Made by a program: the position numbers and the translations under genes. From contig NZ_JAGGLG010000037.1 in assembly GCF_017874315.1 (NCBI RefSeq), forward strand, positions 1 to 41,530: a DNA stretch of 41,530 nucleotides. The letters are read 5' to 3'. This document shows, piece by piece, positions 33,001 through 40,800 of the stretch (its first letter is position 1; each line of letters starts with the position of its first letter). A model generated the notes under the pieces. The model did no database searches. It had not been told where the DNA came from and worked only from the letters and a program-made list of their open reading frames with translations. The DNA is from Symbiobacterium terraclitae. GTDB lineage: Bacteria > Bacillota > Sulfobacillia > Symbiobacteriales > Symbiobacteriaceae.

Positions 33001-33825
33001 GCGGTGTCGCTGGCGCGGGTCAGCGCATCCGGCGCGGCCACGCCGGTCACGACCCTGCCTGCGCCGATCCTGATCAGTCACCCGGTGGCGGCCACCGACC
33101 CCATCGAGGCGGTCACGCTGGCCGTGTTCGCACAGCCGGAGCCGACGGCCCAGCTCGTCCCGCTGGGCGGCCGCCTGACGCCCGCGCGCGACGCCATCCA
33201 GGTGGCGCAGACGACCCCCGGCGTCACGGTGCTCCTCTCCTACGAGAACCGCTTCTGGGACGTGCCCGAGACCCACTGGGCGCACGAGATCGTCCACGAG
33301 ATGGCCGCCCGCCAGGTGCTGCGCGGCGTCACGCCCACGGAGTTCGATCCGGAGCGGCCGATCACCCGGGGGCAGCTGGCCGCCATCCTGGTCCGGGCGC
33401 TGAAGCTGGGTGAGGACGACCGGTTCGCCCGCATCTACAACGACATCTCCCCGTTCGACGCGATGGCCGGCGAGATCGGCGGCGCCATCCGTGCCGGGAT
33501 GATGACAGGCTACCCGGACGGCACCTTCAGGCCGGACGCGCCGGTGACCCGCCAGGAGCTGGCGGTGGTGCTGAGCCGGATGGCCGGGAGGCTGGACCTG
33601 GCCGGTACGCTGGACCGGGAGGATGCCGAGCGGTTGGCCATGTTCGCCGACTGGGGACAGATCGCCCCCTGGGCGCAGGACGCCGTCCGCTTCGCCGTGG
33701 GCGAGGGGCTCCTGAAGGGCCGCTCCGCCGACACCTTCGCCCCGCTGGAGCTGACGACCCGGGCGGAGACGGCGACGGTGATCAAGCGGCTGCTGGACAA
33801 GGTCGCCCCGGGCGAGTGGCGCTGA
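27079..33825 (+). CDS. Giant S-layer-type surface protein: signal peptide, ~13 cadherin-like repeats, FN3 and three SLH domains
   Basis: The product has 2,248 residues from ATG 27079, which starts a clean signal peptide (RRVNRFAVALIFVLVSNLC, cleavage probably after LGA near 27). Residues 30-190 form a beta-rich N-terminal domain. From about 197 to 1541 come some 13 units of about 103 residues, most beginning VNDPP or a variant and carrying EDG/DPDGD-type acidic loops, like calcium-binding cadherin/tandem-95 repeats. Two cadherin-like beta-sandwich domains (about 1542-1732), an FN3 domain (about 1735-1825) and a ~200-residue spacer follow. Three SLH domains (about 2059-2105, 2119-2170, 2190-2243) end the protein and should anchor it to the secondary wall polymer. 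It is probably a major surface or adhesive protein; no enzyme domain is visible. Confidence 0.92.
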   Translation: MRRVNRFAVALIFVLVSNLCAPLALGADHFLVQPDVNNPPVPQECRAGYACAQVFTASTTGTVERVSLPLARTGDTATLRVEVRTVTGGAPGGEVLAESGPVPQVPLHADGQVPAWTTIELQARPGKWLTRDKEYALVVTSVGESRPGQPTSFLWFDVDRPDAAPGYQLLEYAPQAWREHHDSDFAFQIEMATANTPPTVLAPAAVSVEEDGRVQVTLEVLDEDPAGVKVTATSGNASIVADSGLSISGTGAHRVLTIIPEPDAHGDVTITVTATDAGNLYTNTQVAVTVTPVNDPPTIAFTADLVETQDNAPVTLPIRTQGAAGKAMAAAGQLHIALHDRDGDAVTLSATTDNPDLISVAVTGTGAGQMLVITPVPRKSGTANVTLTATDGKDQATYSFPVTVTAVNSAPEIIGLHNITIDEDHELNFSFVVKDAESAATDLTVEVTATHASWFEGSPEITGPGPAGDVSVRWKPVKDVNGDTQISVTVRDPDGGETTEAFGLFIRPVNDAPVLDRTNLIDREILEDGELELKYVQAHDPDGDPLTLHVFSSNTVVLPMDRIEVTPGSPGQWTVTLRPSPNEHGETRITVQVSDGNGGVDEHSFRLRVLEVNDPPEIHPIPDVVRELGTGQFTVQVRVTDVESTSSGITVTTSYDTYFIQDVTVGSPVGDRWPLYITPAGREGRTEITVRANDGRDTSERKFAVVIADYLKISGLPDQEVVNEDGTISITFTVSPYDKIKQVTATSLDTRLLPQANVTLLAGSQGSYTLVLKPAENQFGKAVVTVAAENEYLTTTHHLTLTVNPVNDPPRLEPKPIPPQRTLEDEPISVPFYLYDPDPYDYPTIFVSSSNEHVVPPFAPYITWTGSGTDWMLHIRPFKDAHGSTVITLTVRDQGNEEDSTSFLLTVEPVDDPPEIIVDTPLAMDEDTTATFTVVVKDVDGPGGVDLEATSVDAAVTTALVAREGYTDTFTITVTPKPNKSGPIQIILTAKSGASPVASRTITVNVREINDPPQLTIFGDRINMLEDETASIWMSVDDVETPLDRLGLTAVSDNPDLLPPSSFVFKGAGVQRELVITPALDQYGTATVTVTLSDGTDQVSGTFTVLVAPVPDAPRILGIDSQITLEEDGRLNQEIEIYDPDSPMSAVEVSLRYEVDPANPYLLQGNAVRLEGSGAHRRLVVEPTPDESGTATIIITTRSHDDGAWAETVIELTVVAVNDPPVLSEFTEPHRTILEDQSLTGISLTYLDIDSPASALTFKATSDNPQLLPDGSLSVVPSPDPGGAAQGTVSIAAKPADNRYGTATITLTVSDGQDSSSRSFRLTVQPVNDPPSFVKGPDQTVDEDAPPQRIAKWATGITPGPFEEDQKVTFEVRTDNPDLFAAGPAVEPDGTLTYTLAPDKYGLAEVEVRLVDDGGTAYGGEDASPWQKFIINVRSVNDAPVIAEIPTIGTEIGQITDEIDIEVTDVDSDVGLISVVVTSGNTSLVPNDPGHIILTPAGPGKWKLQLKPQDGRIGTATITVKATDAEGATGTRTFDLIVNDLWLSGLVPSAGTMTPAFDKHVLSYAVVYSGWLPEARVTATTQDAGVRLRVRRADTAGDWLEAKSGVPSPAIVLDDGGGDVEVEVYSPVTGIKKPYLLTFVRAKSTVAELVELSINPGRLEPEFRPDRTSYSATVPHDVTAVTVVAKPGDAWTKVYVDGHQNLRVGSNRITVTVLAENGERKVYTINVTREPAPLSIGQVEVETGPDWATLRFDTDDAATVTVYYRAAGGQEQSRSGGHGRSHTVSLTGLQPATGYTYRIHADRTVGTDAELVSAFRTEAPGAKGLCEVRADGALSCPATSREKEIALSVAPEGAQPELVATATVTDPDMGAAVAAALASDVPEAERAVSVRLANRPYGVALLEAAALQRAARLGVPVTVESDRGAVTLTPALVTDLRLAPNERLAVVISEAQIDPRYVEPWSGVGGYRQAGEPFAVSLARVSASGAATPVTTLPAPILISHPVAATDPIEAVTLAVFAQPEPTAQLVPLGGRLTPARDAIQVAQTTPGVTVLLSYENRFWDVPETHWAHEIVHEMAARQVLRGVTPTEFDPERPITRGQLAAILVRALKLGEDDRFARIYNDISPFDAMAGEIGGAIRAGMMTGYPDGTFRPDAPVTRQELAVVLSRMAGRLDLAGTLDREDAERLAMFADWGQIAPWAQDAVRFAVGEGLLKGRSADTFAPLELTTRAETATVIKRLLDKVAPGEWR

Positions 33826-33846
33826 GCGCTCCTGAACTGGATATCG

Positions 33847-33877
33847 GGAAGGGGGACGGCGAGGCCGTCCCCCTTCC
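33847..33877 (+). terminator. Terminator-like hairpin after the S-layer-type gene
   Basis: GGAAGGGGGACGGC (33847-33860) pairs perfectly with its complement (33864-33877) over 14 bp with a GAG loop, 21 bp past the stop codon. There is no T-tract. Confidence 0.65.
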
Positions 33878-33956
33878 GCTGCTGCGCGGGCGCAGCCGGT
33901 TCGGAAGGGCTGGGCGCCCCGCCGCAAGGGCATACTAGCCGGGCGGGGGTGTTTGG

Positions 33957-34532
33957 ATGGACGAGACCAAGGAGCTTCTCAAGGCCAGCTTCAACCGGCT
34001 GGAGGGGCTGATTGGCGAGGTGAAGGAGCTGCGCTACAAGATCAAGGACGTTCAGGGTAACGTGGAGTCGCTGCGCGCGAAGATCGCCAACGGCGACGGC
34101 AACTGGCGCCAGGCGCAGGGCGAGCGAAACGGGGCTCCGGGCCACGGCGGCGGAGAGCCGGCCGGCGGCGCGAACCGGGAGCACGGCGGTGGCCTGAACG
34201 GGCAGGGCAGCGGTGCGGACAGGAGCCGAGCCGACGGCCGGAGCGACGAAGGCCGCGGTTGGCGGAGTGGTGCCGGCAGCGAGGACCGCGAGCAGGCCAA
34301 AGGTGCCGAACGAGGCGGAGAGGGCCGGGAGCAAGGCGGGGGCGCAGAACGAGGCGGAGAGTCCCGCGACCAGGGCAGCGGCGACCGCGCGCGTCGCGCC
34401 TTCGGTGGCGAGGGCATGGACGAGGACGTGGCGGCGCGCCTCAGGAGCATCGAGGAGCGCCTCGAGTACCTGGGTGCCAAGTGGATGGAGCTGGACGAGA
34501 AGGTCTACCGCCTGGAGCGCAAGCCGAGGTAG
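33957..34532 (+). CDS. Small protein with two coiled coils joined by a disordered Gly/Arg/Glu linker
   Basis: The 191-residue protein starts at ATG 33957 behind a G-rich but imperfect ribosome binding site. Residues 1-45 (LLKASFNRLEGLIGEVKELRYKIKDVQGNVESLRAKI) and 155-190 (ARLRSIEERLEYLGAKWMELDEKVYRLE) form heptad-like helices. Between them is a low-complexity linker rich in Gly, Arg, Glu, Asn and Gln, with repeated GAERGGE and EREQ-like elements. No known family is recognised. It lies just upstream of a DUF815 ATPase gene, with which it may be co-transcribed. The coding call rests on the codon pattern and heptads at both ends. Confidence 0.7.
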   Translation: MDETKELLKASFNRLEGLIGEVKELRYKIKDVQGNVESLRAKIANGDGNWRQAQGERNGAPGHGGGEPAGGANREHGGGLNGQGSGADRSRADGRSDEGRGWRSGAGSEDREQAKGAERGGEGREQGGGAERGGESRDQGSGDRARRAFGGEGMDEDVAARLRSIEERLEYLGAKWMELDEKVYRLERKPR

Positions 34533-34593
34533 TCGGGCAGGAATCGGGCCGGCGGTTCGCCAATCTACCCCCGATTGAAAGGGGGAGCATGTC

Positions 34594-35904
34594 TTGGCCG
34601 CATCACCGCTACCGAGTTTCGATTCCCTGCTGCTTTACCACGACCTGCTGGAGACCCCTCAGGGCGCGGCGATGGCGGCCTTCCTCGGGGCCGCACCGCG
34701 GGGCGGGGAGGAGGCCCGCATGGCCTACCTCCGCCTGGTGCGCACGATGTACGCAGCCGACCCCGTAACCGGCCCCACGGGTGACGCCTGGCAGGACCAC
34801 CTGCTTCACCATCTGCTGCGCGCGGAGAACGCCTTCACCCGCGCCGCGGCCGGCGGGTCCGTGCCCGCCGCGCTGCGGGAGGCGGCGGCGTGGGATCTCC
34901 GCATCCTGGAGCAGCTGTTCCGCCTGTCGGGCCCGCGCTGCCTGGCGATCGCAGGCGGTCGGTCGGACGGCGGCTCCCGGGGTGAGGTGCGCCTGGACGG
35001 GCTGCCCACCTGGTCGGGCCGTATCGAGGGAGACGCGGGTCCCGCCCTTGCGCCGGGCTTCCGGGAGATGGCACGCCGGCTGGCCGAGGCGGACGACTGG
35101 GCCGGCCTGGTGGACGACCTGGCGGCGTTTCACCGCGCACACGGCTGTGGCGCCGTGGCCTGCTCCTGGTTCCTGACCTGGGACGGCCGGCGCCTCCAGG
35201 TCGTGGAGCAGCCGGACGTGGTAGACCTCGACGACCTGGCCGGCCTGGTGGATCAGAAGAAGGCCGTGCAGGAGAACACCGAGGCGTTCCTGCGCGGGGG
35301 CGCCGGGCAGAACCTGCTGCTCTACGGCCCCCGGGGCACCGGCAAGTCCTCGCTGGTCCGGGGGCTGGCGCCGCGCTACGGCGAGGCCGGGCTGCGGCTT
35401 GTGGAGGTGGCGCGGGAGCGCCTGGGGAGCCTTGCCGAGCTCTACAGGATCGTCCGCAAGCACCCGCAGCGGTTCATCCTGTTCCTCGACGACCTGACCT
35501 TCGAGGCCGACGACGCCGACTACCGGGCGTTCAAGTCGCTGCTGGAGGGCGCGCTGGAGCGGCGCCCGCCCAACCTGCTGCTCTACGTGACCTCCAACCG
35601 CCGGCACATGGTGCCCGAGCGCTGGGCCGACCGGAACAGCCCGGAGGACGCCGAGGTGCACGGCCAGGACGCCCTGGAGGAGCGGCTCTCGCTGGCGGAC
35701 CGGTTCGGCCGGACGATCCTGTTCCTGCGTCCGGACCAGGACGAGTACCTGGCGATCGTCGAGCACCTGGCCGCCCGGCGGGGGCTGCCGATCGGGCGGG
35801 AGGAGCTCCGGGACGCCGCCCGGCGCTGGGCCCTGTGGCAGAACGGGTTGTCGGGCCGCGCCGCCCGGCAGTTCGTGGATGAACTGGAGGCGAAACGGAA
35901 GTAA
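34594..35904 (+). CDS. DUF815 family AAA+ ATPase
   Basis: The protein has 436 residues from TTG 34594 behind AAAGGGGGAG; an ATG at 34589 is out of frame. The N-terminal half is a variable helical region. The C-terminal half is an AAA+ domain of the DUF815 group: Walker A GPRGTGKS (245-252), Walker B FILFLDD (D299-D300), YVTSNRRHMVPERWADR as the sensor region, and LSLADRFGRTILF. DUF815 proteins are thought to act as single-stranded-nucleic-acid or chaperone-like ATPases, but function is undetermined. A GC hairpin after the stop separates it from the convergent hslO gene. Confidence 0.9.
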   Translation: MAASPLPSFDSLLLYHDLLETPQGAAMAAFLGAAPRGGEEARMAYLRLVRTMYAADPVTGPTGDAWQDHLLHHLLRAENAFTRAAAGGSVPAALREAAAWDLRILEQLFRLSGPRCLAIAGGRSDGGSRGEVRLDGLPTWSGRIEGDAGPALAPGFREMARRLAEADDWAGLVDDLAAFHRAHGCGAVACSWFLTWDGRRLQVVEQPDVVDLDDLAGLVDQKKAVQENTEAFLRGGAGQNLLLYGPRGTGKSSLVRGLAPRYGEAGLRLVEVARERLGSLAELYRIVRKHPQRFILFLDDLTFEADDADYRAFKSLLEGALERRPPNLLLYVTSNRRHMVPERWADRNSPEDAEVHGQDALEERLSLADRFGRTILFLRPDQDEYLAIVEHLAARRGLPIGREELRDAARRWALWQNGLSGRAARQFVDELEAKRK

Positions 35905-35910
35905 CGGCGA

Positions 35911-35936
35911 CCGGCCGCCCACCCCCGGGCGGCCGG
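35911..35936. terminator. Probable bidirectional terminator between the ATPase gene and hslO
   Basis: CCGGCCGCCC (35911-35920) pairs with GGGCGGCCGG (35927-35936) around a 6-base loop, directly between convergent genes. On the plus strand GTCTCTCTGTC follows, a modest pyrimidine tail. Confidence 0.65.
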
Positions 35937-36003
35937 GTCTCTCTGTCATGCCGTCAACCGCGGGACAGACCGTCGGCACATCCGTCGCCCGCCAGGTCAG
36001 GGG

Positions 36004-36864
36004 CTAGTTCCGGGGGAGCAGCGCGGCCACCTCTTCGGGCGCGAACGAGTACCGGCAGCCACAGGCGTGGCAGACGACGTCCAGGCTCCGGTTGGACGCC
36101 ACCGCATCCTTCAGGTCCGCCACGCCCAGGCTCATCAGCATGGGGTAGAACATCTCCCGACAGCAGCCGCACGACGCCCGAAGGGGGGCGATGCCCAGGA
36201 GAGCCGTGTCGGCCGGCAGCAGCGCGGGCAGCTCGGACACAGGCCGTTCCGGGTCTGCGACCGCGGGGGCGCGGAGGATGCCCTCGACCTCGCGGAGGCT
36301 GTCCTCGTCCGCCCCCGGCAGCAGCTGCGCCATCGCACCGCGGCAGGCGACGATCTCGTCGTCCCCGTCGAACTCCACGTGGCAGACGAAGCAGGTGGGT
36401 GTCTGCTCGCTCTGGCGGAAGTAGTGGGCGAGGTCATCCACGATGTTCCCGTACGGCATGTCGGTGATGCCCGTGAACCCCCGGTACATCCCCAGGTCCT
36501 TGATCACCTGGAGGGATCCGCCGGTGCCGATCAGCTCCGGCAGCGACAACCCGGCGATCTCGGGTGCAGGAACCGTCTGCCACTCGTCGCTGAGGTAGCC
36601 CCGGACGTTGCCGCCGGAGTCGACCTCGGCGAAGATCCGGCAGCCCGGCCTGCTCGCCCCCACCTTGAGGCTCAGGCGCTGGTGGTCCTTCAAGGTGCCG
36701 CAGAGCAGGCCCGCGGCCGTCACCGTGGTGGCCAGCGCCGCGCGCAGGGCCCGGCCGCTCACCTGTCCCTGACTGCAGACGGCCCGGGCGATGCCGGTGG
36801 TCTCGGCGAACATGATCCGGACGCTGCGGTTGAAGGCCAGCGTCCTGATGATATAGTTTTCCAT
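36004..36864 (-). CDS. hslO: Redox-regulated chaperone Hsp33
   Basis: The 286-residue protein begins at ATG 36864 with GAGGGGATG upstream. The N-terminal two-thirds is the Hsp33 folding core (YIIRTLAFNRSVRIMFAETTGIARAV, GYLSDEWQTVPAPEIAG, GFTGITDMPYGNIVDDLAHYF with the typical SEQTPT). The C-terminal zinc switch has the CxC pair C232/C234 (with an extra C235) and the CxxC pair C265/C268 (with an extra C270). Hsp33 is a cytoplasmic holdase activated when oxidation releases zinc. The gene is divergent from a MerR-TipAS gene and its promoter carries a MerR-type operator, so it may be induced by that regulator. Confidence 0.95.
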   Translation of the reverse strand: MENYIIRTLAFNRSVRIMFAETTGIARAVCSQGQVSGRALRAALATTVTAAGLLCGTLKDHQRLSLKVGASRPGCRIFAEVDSGGNVRGYLSDEWQTVPAPEIAGLSLPELIGTGGSLQVIKDLGMYRGFTGITDMPYGNIVDDLAHYFRQSEQTPTCFVCHVEFDGDDEIVACRGAMAQLLPGADEDSLREVEGILRAPAVADPERPVSELPALLPADTALLGIAPLRASCGCCREMFYPMLMSLGVADLKDAVASNRSLDVVCHACGCRYSFAPEEVAALLPRN

Positions 36865-36907
36865 GACAAGACATCCCCTCGCTCTCCACCAGGCTGGGTC
36901 GCCACCG

Positions 36908-36938
36908 AGTATAGAACCTGACGCTACGTCAGGTTCAA
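36908..36938 (-). promoter_or_regulatory. MerR-type promoter/operator of hslO
   Basis: On the minus strand a -35 box TTGAAC (36938-36933) and a -10 box TATACT (36913-36908) are separated by 19 bp instead of 17. The spacer is filled by an inverted repeat whose full extent is 36914-36936: arms GAACCTGACG and CGTCAGGTTC, perfect over 10 bp with a 3-bp centre. Overlong spacers containing the dyad are the hallmark of promoters activated by MerR proteins through DNA untwisting. The expected transcript start is near 36901, about 37 nt before the hslO start codon. Confidence 0.85.
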
Positions 36939-36996
36939 CCCCCGGAGATGGCGAAAGCTGCGGCGGAGGGCGCGGCGCTGCGGAAGGGGGAGGCGG

Positions 36997-37725
36997 GTGA
37001 GCGGGCGCGGCTGGAAGATCGGCGAACTGGCCCGGCGTGTCGGGCTGACGGTGCGGACGCTGCACCACTACGACCGGATCGGCCTGTTCTCGCCGTCGCA
37101 CACCACGGAGTCGGGGCACCGGGTGTACTCGGATGAGGACGTGCGCACGCTCCTGCAGATCATCTCCCTCAAGCAGCTCGGCTTCTCGCTGGGCGAGATC
37201 AGGGCGATGATCAGCGACCGGGGCGCTGACCCCCGGGAGATGCTGGAGCTGCAGCTGAACAGGCTGGACGCGGAGATCGCGGCGCTGACTGAGGTGCGGG
37301 ACCGCGTGCGGCGCATCTACGAACACCTGCAGCGTGGACGGCCGGTCTCCACGGAGGAGATCATGGCCGTGGCCCACGCGCTGACCCTCACGCGGAGCCC
37401 GCATTTCCGCCGGGAACAGGTGGAGGACCTGCGGCGGCGCTACCTGGCGCTGGACCCTGCTGAGCAGCAGCGGCTGTTCGAAACAGGCCGGCGGCTGGTC
37501 TCCGAGTTCCGCCGCTGCCTGAGCGCCGGCAAGCCGCCGGACGACCCCGAGGTCATCGCCCTGGCCCGGCGCTGGAAGGAGGCGACCGGGGCGCTGCTGC
37601 CTGCCGACGAACCGCTCACGCAGGCGGCGGAGCGGTACTATCGGGAGAACCCCGATGCGGGGCTGATCTTCGGCATGGATGGCGAACTCTACCGGTACAT
37701 CAAGCAGGCGGTCTCGCACGAATAG
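36997..37725 (+). CDS. MerR family regulator with a TipAS-like ligand-binding domain
   Basis: The 242-residue protein starts at GTG 36997 with GGGGGAGG upstream. Residues 1-70 are the MerR winged helix-turn-helix (WKIGELARRVGLTVRTLHHYDRIGL, GHRVYSDEDV), 75-115 a dimerising coiled coil, and about 130-240 a TipAS-like domain (YRENPDAGLIFGMDGELYRYIKQAV end), which in TipAL and Mta relatives binds drugs or peptides. The operator between it and hslO lies about 60-80 bp before its start, so self-regulation is likely too. A ligand cannot be predicted. Confidence 0.9.
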   Translation: MSGRGWKIGELARRVGLTVRTLHHYDRIGLFSPSHTTESGHRVYSDEDVRTLLQIISLKQLGFSLGEIRAMISDRGADPREMLELQLNRLDAEIAALTEVRDRVRRIYEHLQRGRPVSTEEIMAVAHALTLTRSPHFRREQVEDLRRRYLALDPAEQQRLFETGRRLVSEFRRCLSAGKPPDDPEVIALARRWKEATGALLPADEPLTQAAERYYRENPDAGLIFGMDGELYRYIKQAVSHE

Positions 37726-37744
37726 AGGAGCGGAACCACACAGC

Positions 37745-37778
37745 GGCCGGCGGCCACCCCACGAGGCGGCCGCCGGCC
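37745..37778. terminator. Probable bidirectional terminator between merR and pyc
   Basis: GGCCGGCGGCC (37745-37755) pairs with GGCCGCCGGCC (37768-37778), an 11-bp stem with a 12-base loop, 20 bp past the regulator's stop and 65 bp from the convergent pyc stop. TTCGCCATGCCGTTC follows on the plus strand. Confidence 0.6.
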
Positions 37779-37842
37779 TTCGCCATGCCGTTCATTCCGC
37801 TCCGCGCGCCGGACGGGCAGGTCGCCGGTGAGGGGCGCCCGA

Positions 37843-40800
37843 TCAACCCTCCAGCCGCACGAGCAGGTCGCCGGCCTCCACCCGGTCGCCCTCCCGGACC
37901 AGCACCTCGGCCACCCTGCAGTCCCGGGGGGCGGTGAGCACGTTCTCCATCTTCATCGCCTCGGTGACCACCAGCTGGACCCCCTTGGCCACCTCGTCGC
38001 CGGGGGAGACCAGCACCTTGACCACCCTGCCGGGCATCGAGGCGCCGAGCTGGTTCGGGTCGCCCTTCCTCGCCTTCGGGCGGCGCACGCCGGCCTCGGC
38101 CAGGCGGGCGTCGGGCACCTCGACCTCCCGGGGGAAGCCGTTCAGCTCGAAGAGCACCTCCCGCATGCCGTTGGGCTTCGGGTCCCGCACGTCGATCAGC
38201 TTGATGATCAGCGTCTTGCCCCGCTCGATCTCCACCCGCGTCTCCTCGCCGGGGCGGAGGCCGTAGAAGAACGTGGGCGTGTCCACCACGGCCGTGTTGC
38301 CGAACTCCTCCTGGTGCCGGGCCAGCTCCTCCACCAGGCCGGGGAACATGATCTCCGAGAGCACCTCCCGCCGGCTGGCAGGGCGGCCCAGCTTCTCCGA
38401 GAGCTCCTGCTGCTTCGCCGTGAAGTCGATGGGCGGCAGCAGCTCACCCGGCCGTACGGTGATGGCCTCCCGGCCCTTGAGTACCACCCGCTGCAGGTCG
38501 GCGGGCCACCCGCCCGGAGGCTGGCCCATGTACCCGGAGAGCAGCTGCACCACCGACTCGGGGAAGGCCAGGCTCTCGCCCCGCTCCACCAGCTCCTCGG
38601 CGGTGCAGATGGAGTTCTGCACCATGAAGAGCGCCAGGTCGCCCACCGCCTTGGAGGAGGGCGTGACCTTCACGATGTCGCCCAGGGCCAGGTTGGCGGT
38701 GCGGTAGGCCGCGACCACCTCGGACCAGCGGGCGCCGAGGCCCAGGGAGGCCGCCTGCTGCCTGAGGTTCGAGACCTGCCCGCCGGGCATCTCGTGCAGG
38801 TAGGTCTCGGCGGACGTCGCGGCCAGGCCGGACTCCCACGGGGCGTACCAGCGGCGGACCTCCTGCCAGTAGTCTGCCAGCTGCTGCAGGCCGGCGGGGT
38901 CGAGCCCCGTGTCACGCTCGTCGCCCTGCAGCGCCGCCACCAGCGTGTTGAGCGAGGGCTGCGAGGTCAGGCCCGAGAGGGAGGAGAGGGCCGCGTCCAC
39001 GATGTCGACCCCCGCCGCCGCGGCGGCCAGCAGCGTCGCCAGGCCGGTGCCGGCGGTGTCGTGGGTGTGCAGGTGGAGCGGCACGCCCACCTCCTGCTTC
39101 AGGGCGGAGATCAGCATGGTCGCCGCCCGGGGCTTCAGGAGGCCGGACATGTCCTTGATGCCGATGATCTGCGCCCCGGCGGCCTCCAGCTCACGGGCGA
39201 GGTTCACGTAGTACTTCAGGTCGTACTTGGTGCGGGTGGGGTCGGTGATGTCGCCGGTGTAGCAGAAGGCGACCTCGGCCACCTTGCCCTCGCTGCGCAC
39301 GGCCTCGATGGCCGGGAGCATGTTGGGCAGCCAGTTGAGCGAGTCGAAGATGCGGAAGATGTCGATGCCGGCCGCCGCCGCCTCCTTGACGAAGGCCTGC
39401 ACCAGGTTGTCGGGGTAGTTGGCGTAGCCCAGGGCGTTGGCGCCGCGCAGGAGCATCTGGAACGGGATGTTGGGAATGGCCTCCCGGAGCAGCGCCAGCC
39501 GCTCCCAGGGGTCCTCCTTCAGGAAGCGCAGCGCGGCGTCGAAGGTGGCGCCGCCCCACATCTCCAGCGAGAAGAGCCCCGAGGCCAGCCGGGCCGTGGC
39601 CGGGGCGACGGCCAGCATGTCCCGGGTGCGCACCCGGGTGGCCAGCAGCGACTGGTGGGCGTCCCGCATCGTGGTGTCGGTCACCAGCAGCCGCCGCTCG
39701 GACCGGATCCAGTCCACCAGCCCCTGGGCCCCCCGCTCCAGCAGGATCTGCCGGGCGCCGGCGGGGACGGGCCCGTCCGCCTGCGGCAGGGGCAGGTGGC
39801 CCCGGGCGGGCGGCTTGGCCCCGGGCGGCACGCCGGGCCCGCCGTTGACCACCACGTGGCCGATGTACCGGAGCAGCTTGGTGCCCCGGTCCCGGCGGGG
39901 CGGGAACTGGAACAGCTCCGGCGTGTCGGCGATGAAGTTGGTGTCGACGTCGCCCCTGTGGAAGCGGGGGTGGCGGACGACGTTCAGCAGGAAGGGGATG
40001 TTGGTCTTGACCCCGCGGATGCGGAACTCCTCGAGGACCCGGGTCATCTTGGCGGCCGCGGCCTCGAAGGTCAGGCCCCAGGTGGTGGCCTTCACCAGCA
40101 GCGAGTCGTAGTAGGGCGTGATCACGGCGCCGGGGAAGCCGTTGTCGCCATCCAGCCTGACCCCGGGGCCGCCGGGCGACCGGTAGGCCAGGATTCGGCC
40201 GGTGTCGGGCAGGAAGTCGTTGGTGGGGTCCTCGGTGGTCACCCGGCACTGGATGGCGTAGCCGTGCCGGTGGACCTGCGCCTGCGACGGCACCCCCAGT
40301 GCCTCGTCCAGCCGGGCGCCCTCGGCGATGCGGATCTGCGCCTGCACGATGTCGAGGCCGGTGATCTCCTCGGTCACCGTGTGCTCCACCTGGATGCGGG
40401 GGTTGACCTCCATGAAGTAGTAGCGGCCGTCGGGGTCCACCAGGAACTCGACGGTGCCCGCCCCCACGTAGCCCACCCGGGCCATCAGGCGGACGGCGGC
40501 GCTGCAGATCTCCTGCCGCTGGGGTTCGGTGAGGGCCAGCGAGGGCGCGATCTCCACCAGCTTCTGGTGCCGGCGCTGGACCGAGCAGTCCCGCTCGTAG
40601 AGGTGGACGACGTTGCCGTACCGGTCGGCCACCACCTGGACCTCGATGTGGCGGGGCCGCTCCACGTACTGCTCCAGGTAGAGGTCCCCGGAGCCGAAGG
40701 CGGCGCGCGCCTCCGAGCCCGCCCGCTCCAGCGCGGCCCTGAGCTCGGCGTCGGAGCGGACCACGCGCATGCCCCGGCCGCCTCCGCCCAGCACGGCCTT

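Noticed and set aside
27070-33933. A 2,287-codon open frame on the minus strand across the S-layer-type gene
   Set aside because: It is Arg/His/Gly-rich without domains and mirrors the GC-biased codons of the real plus-strand gene.
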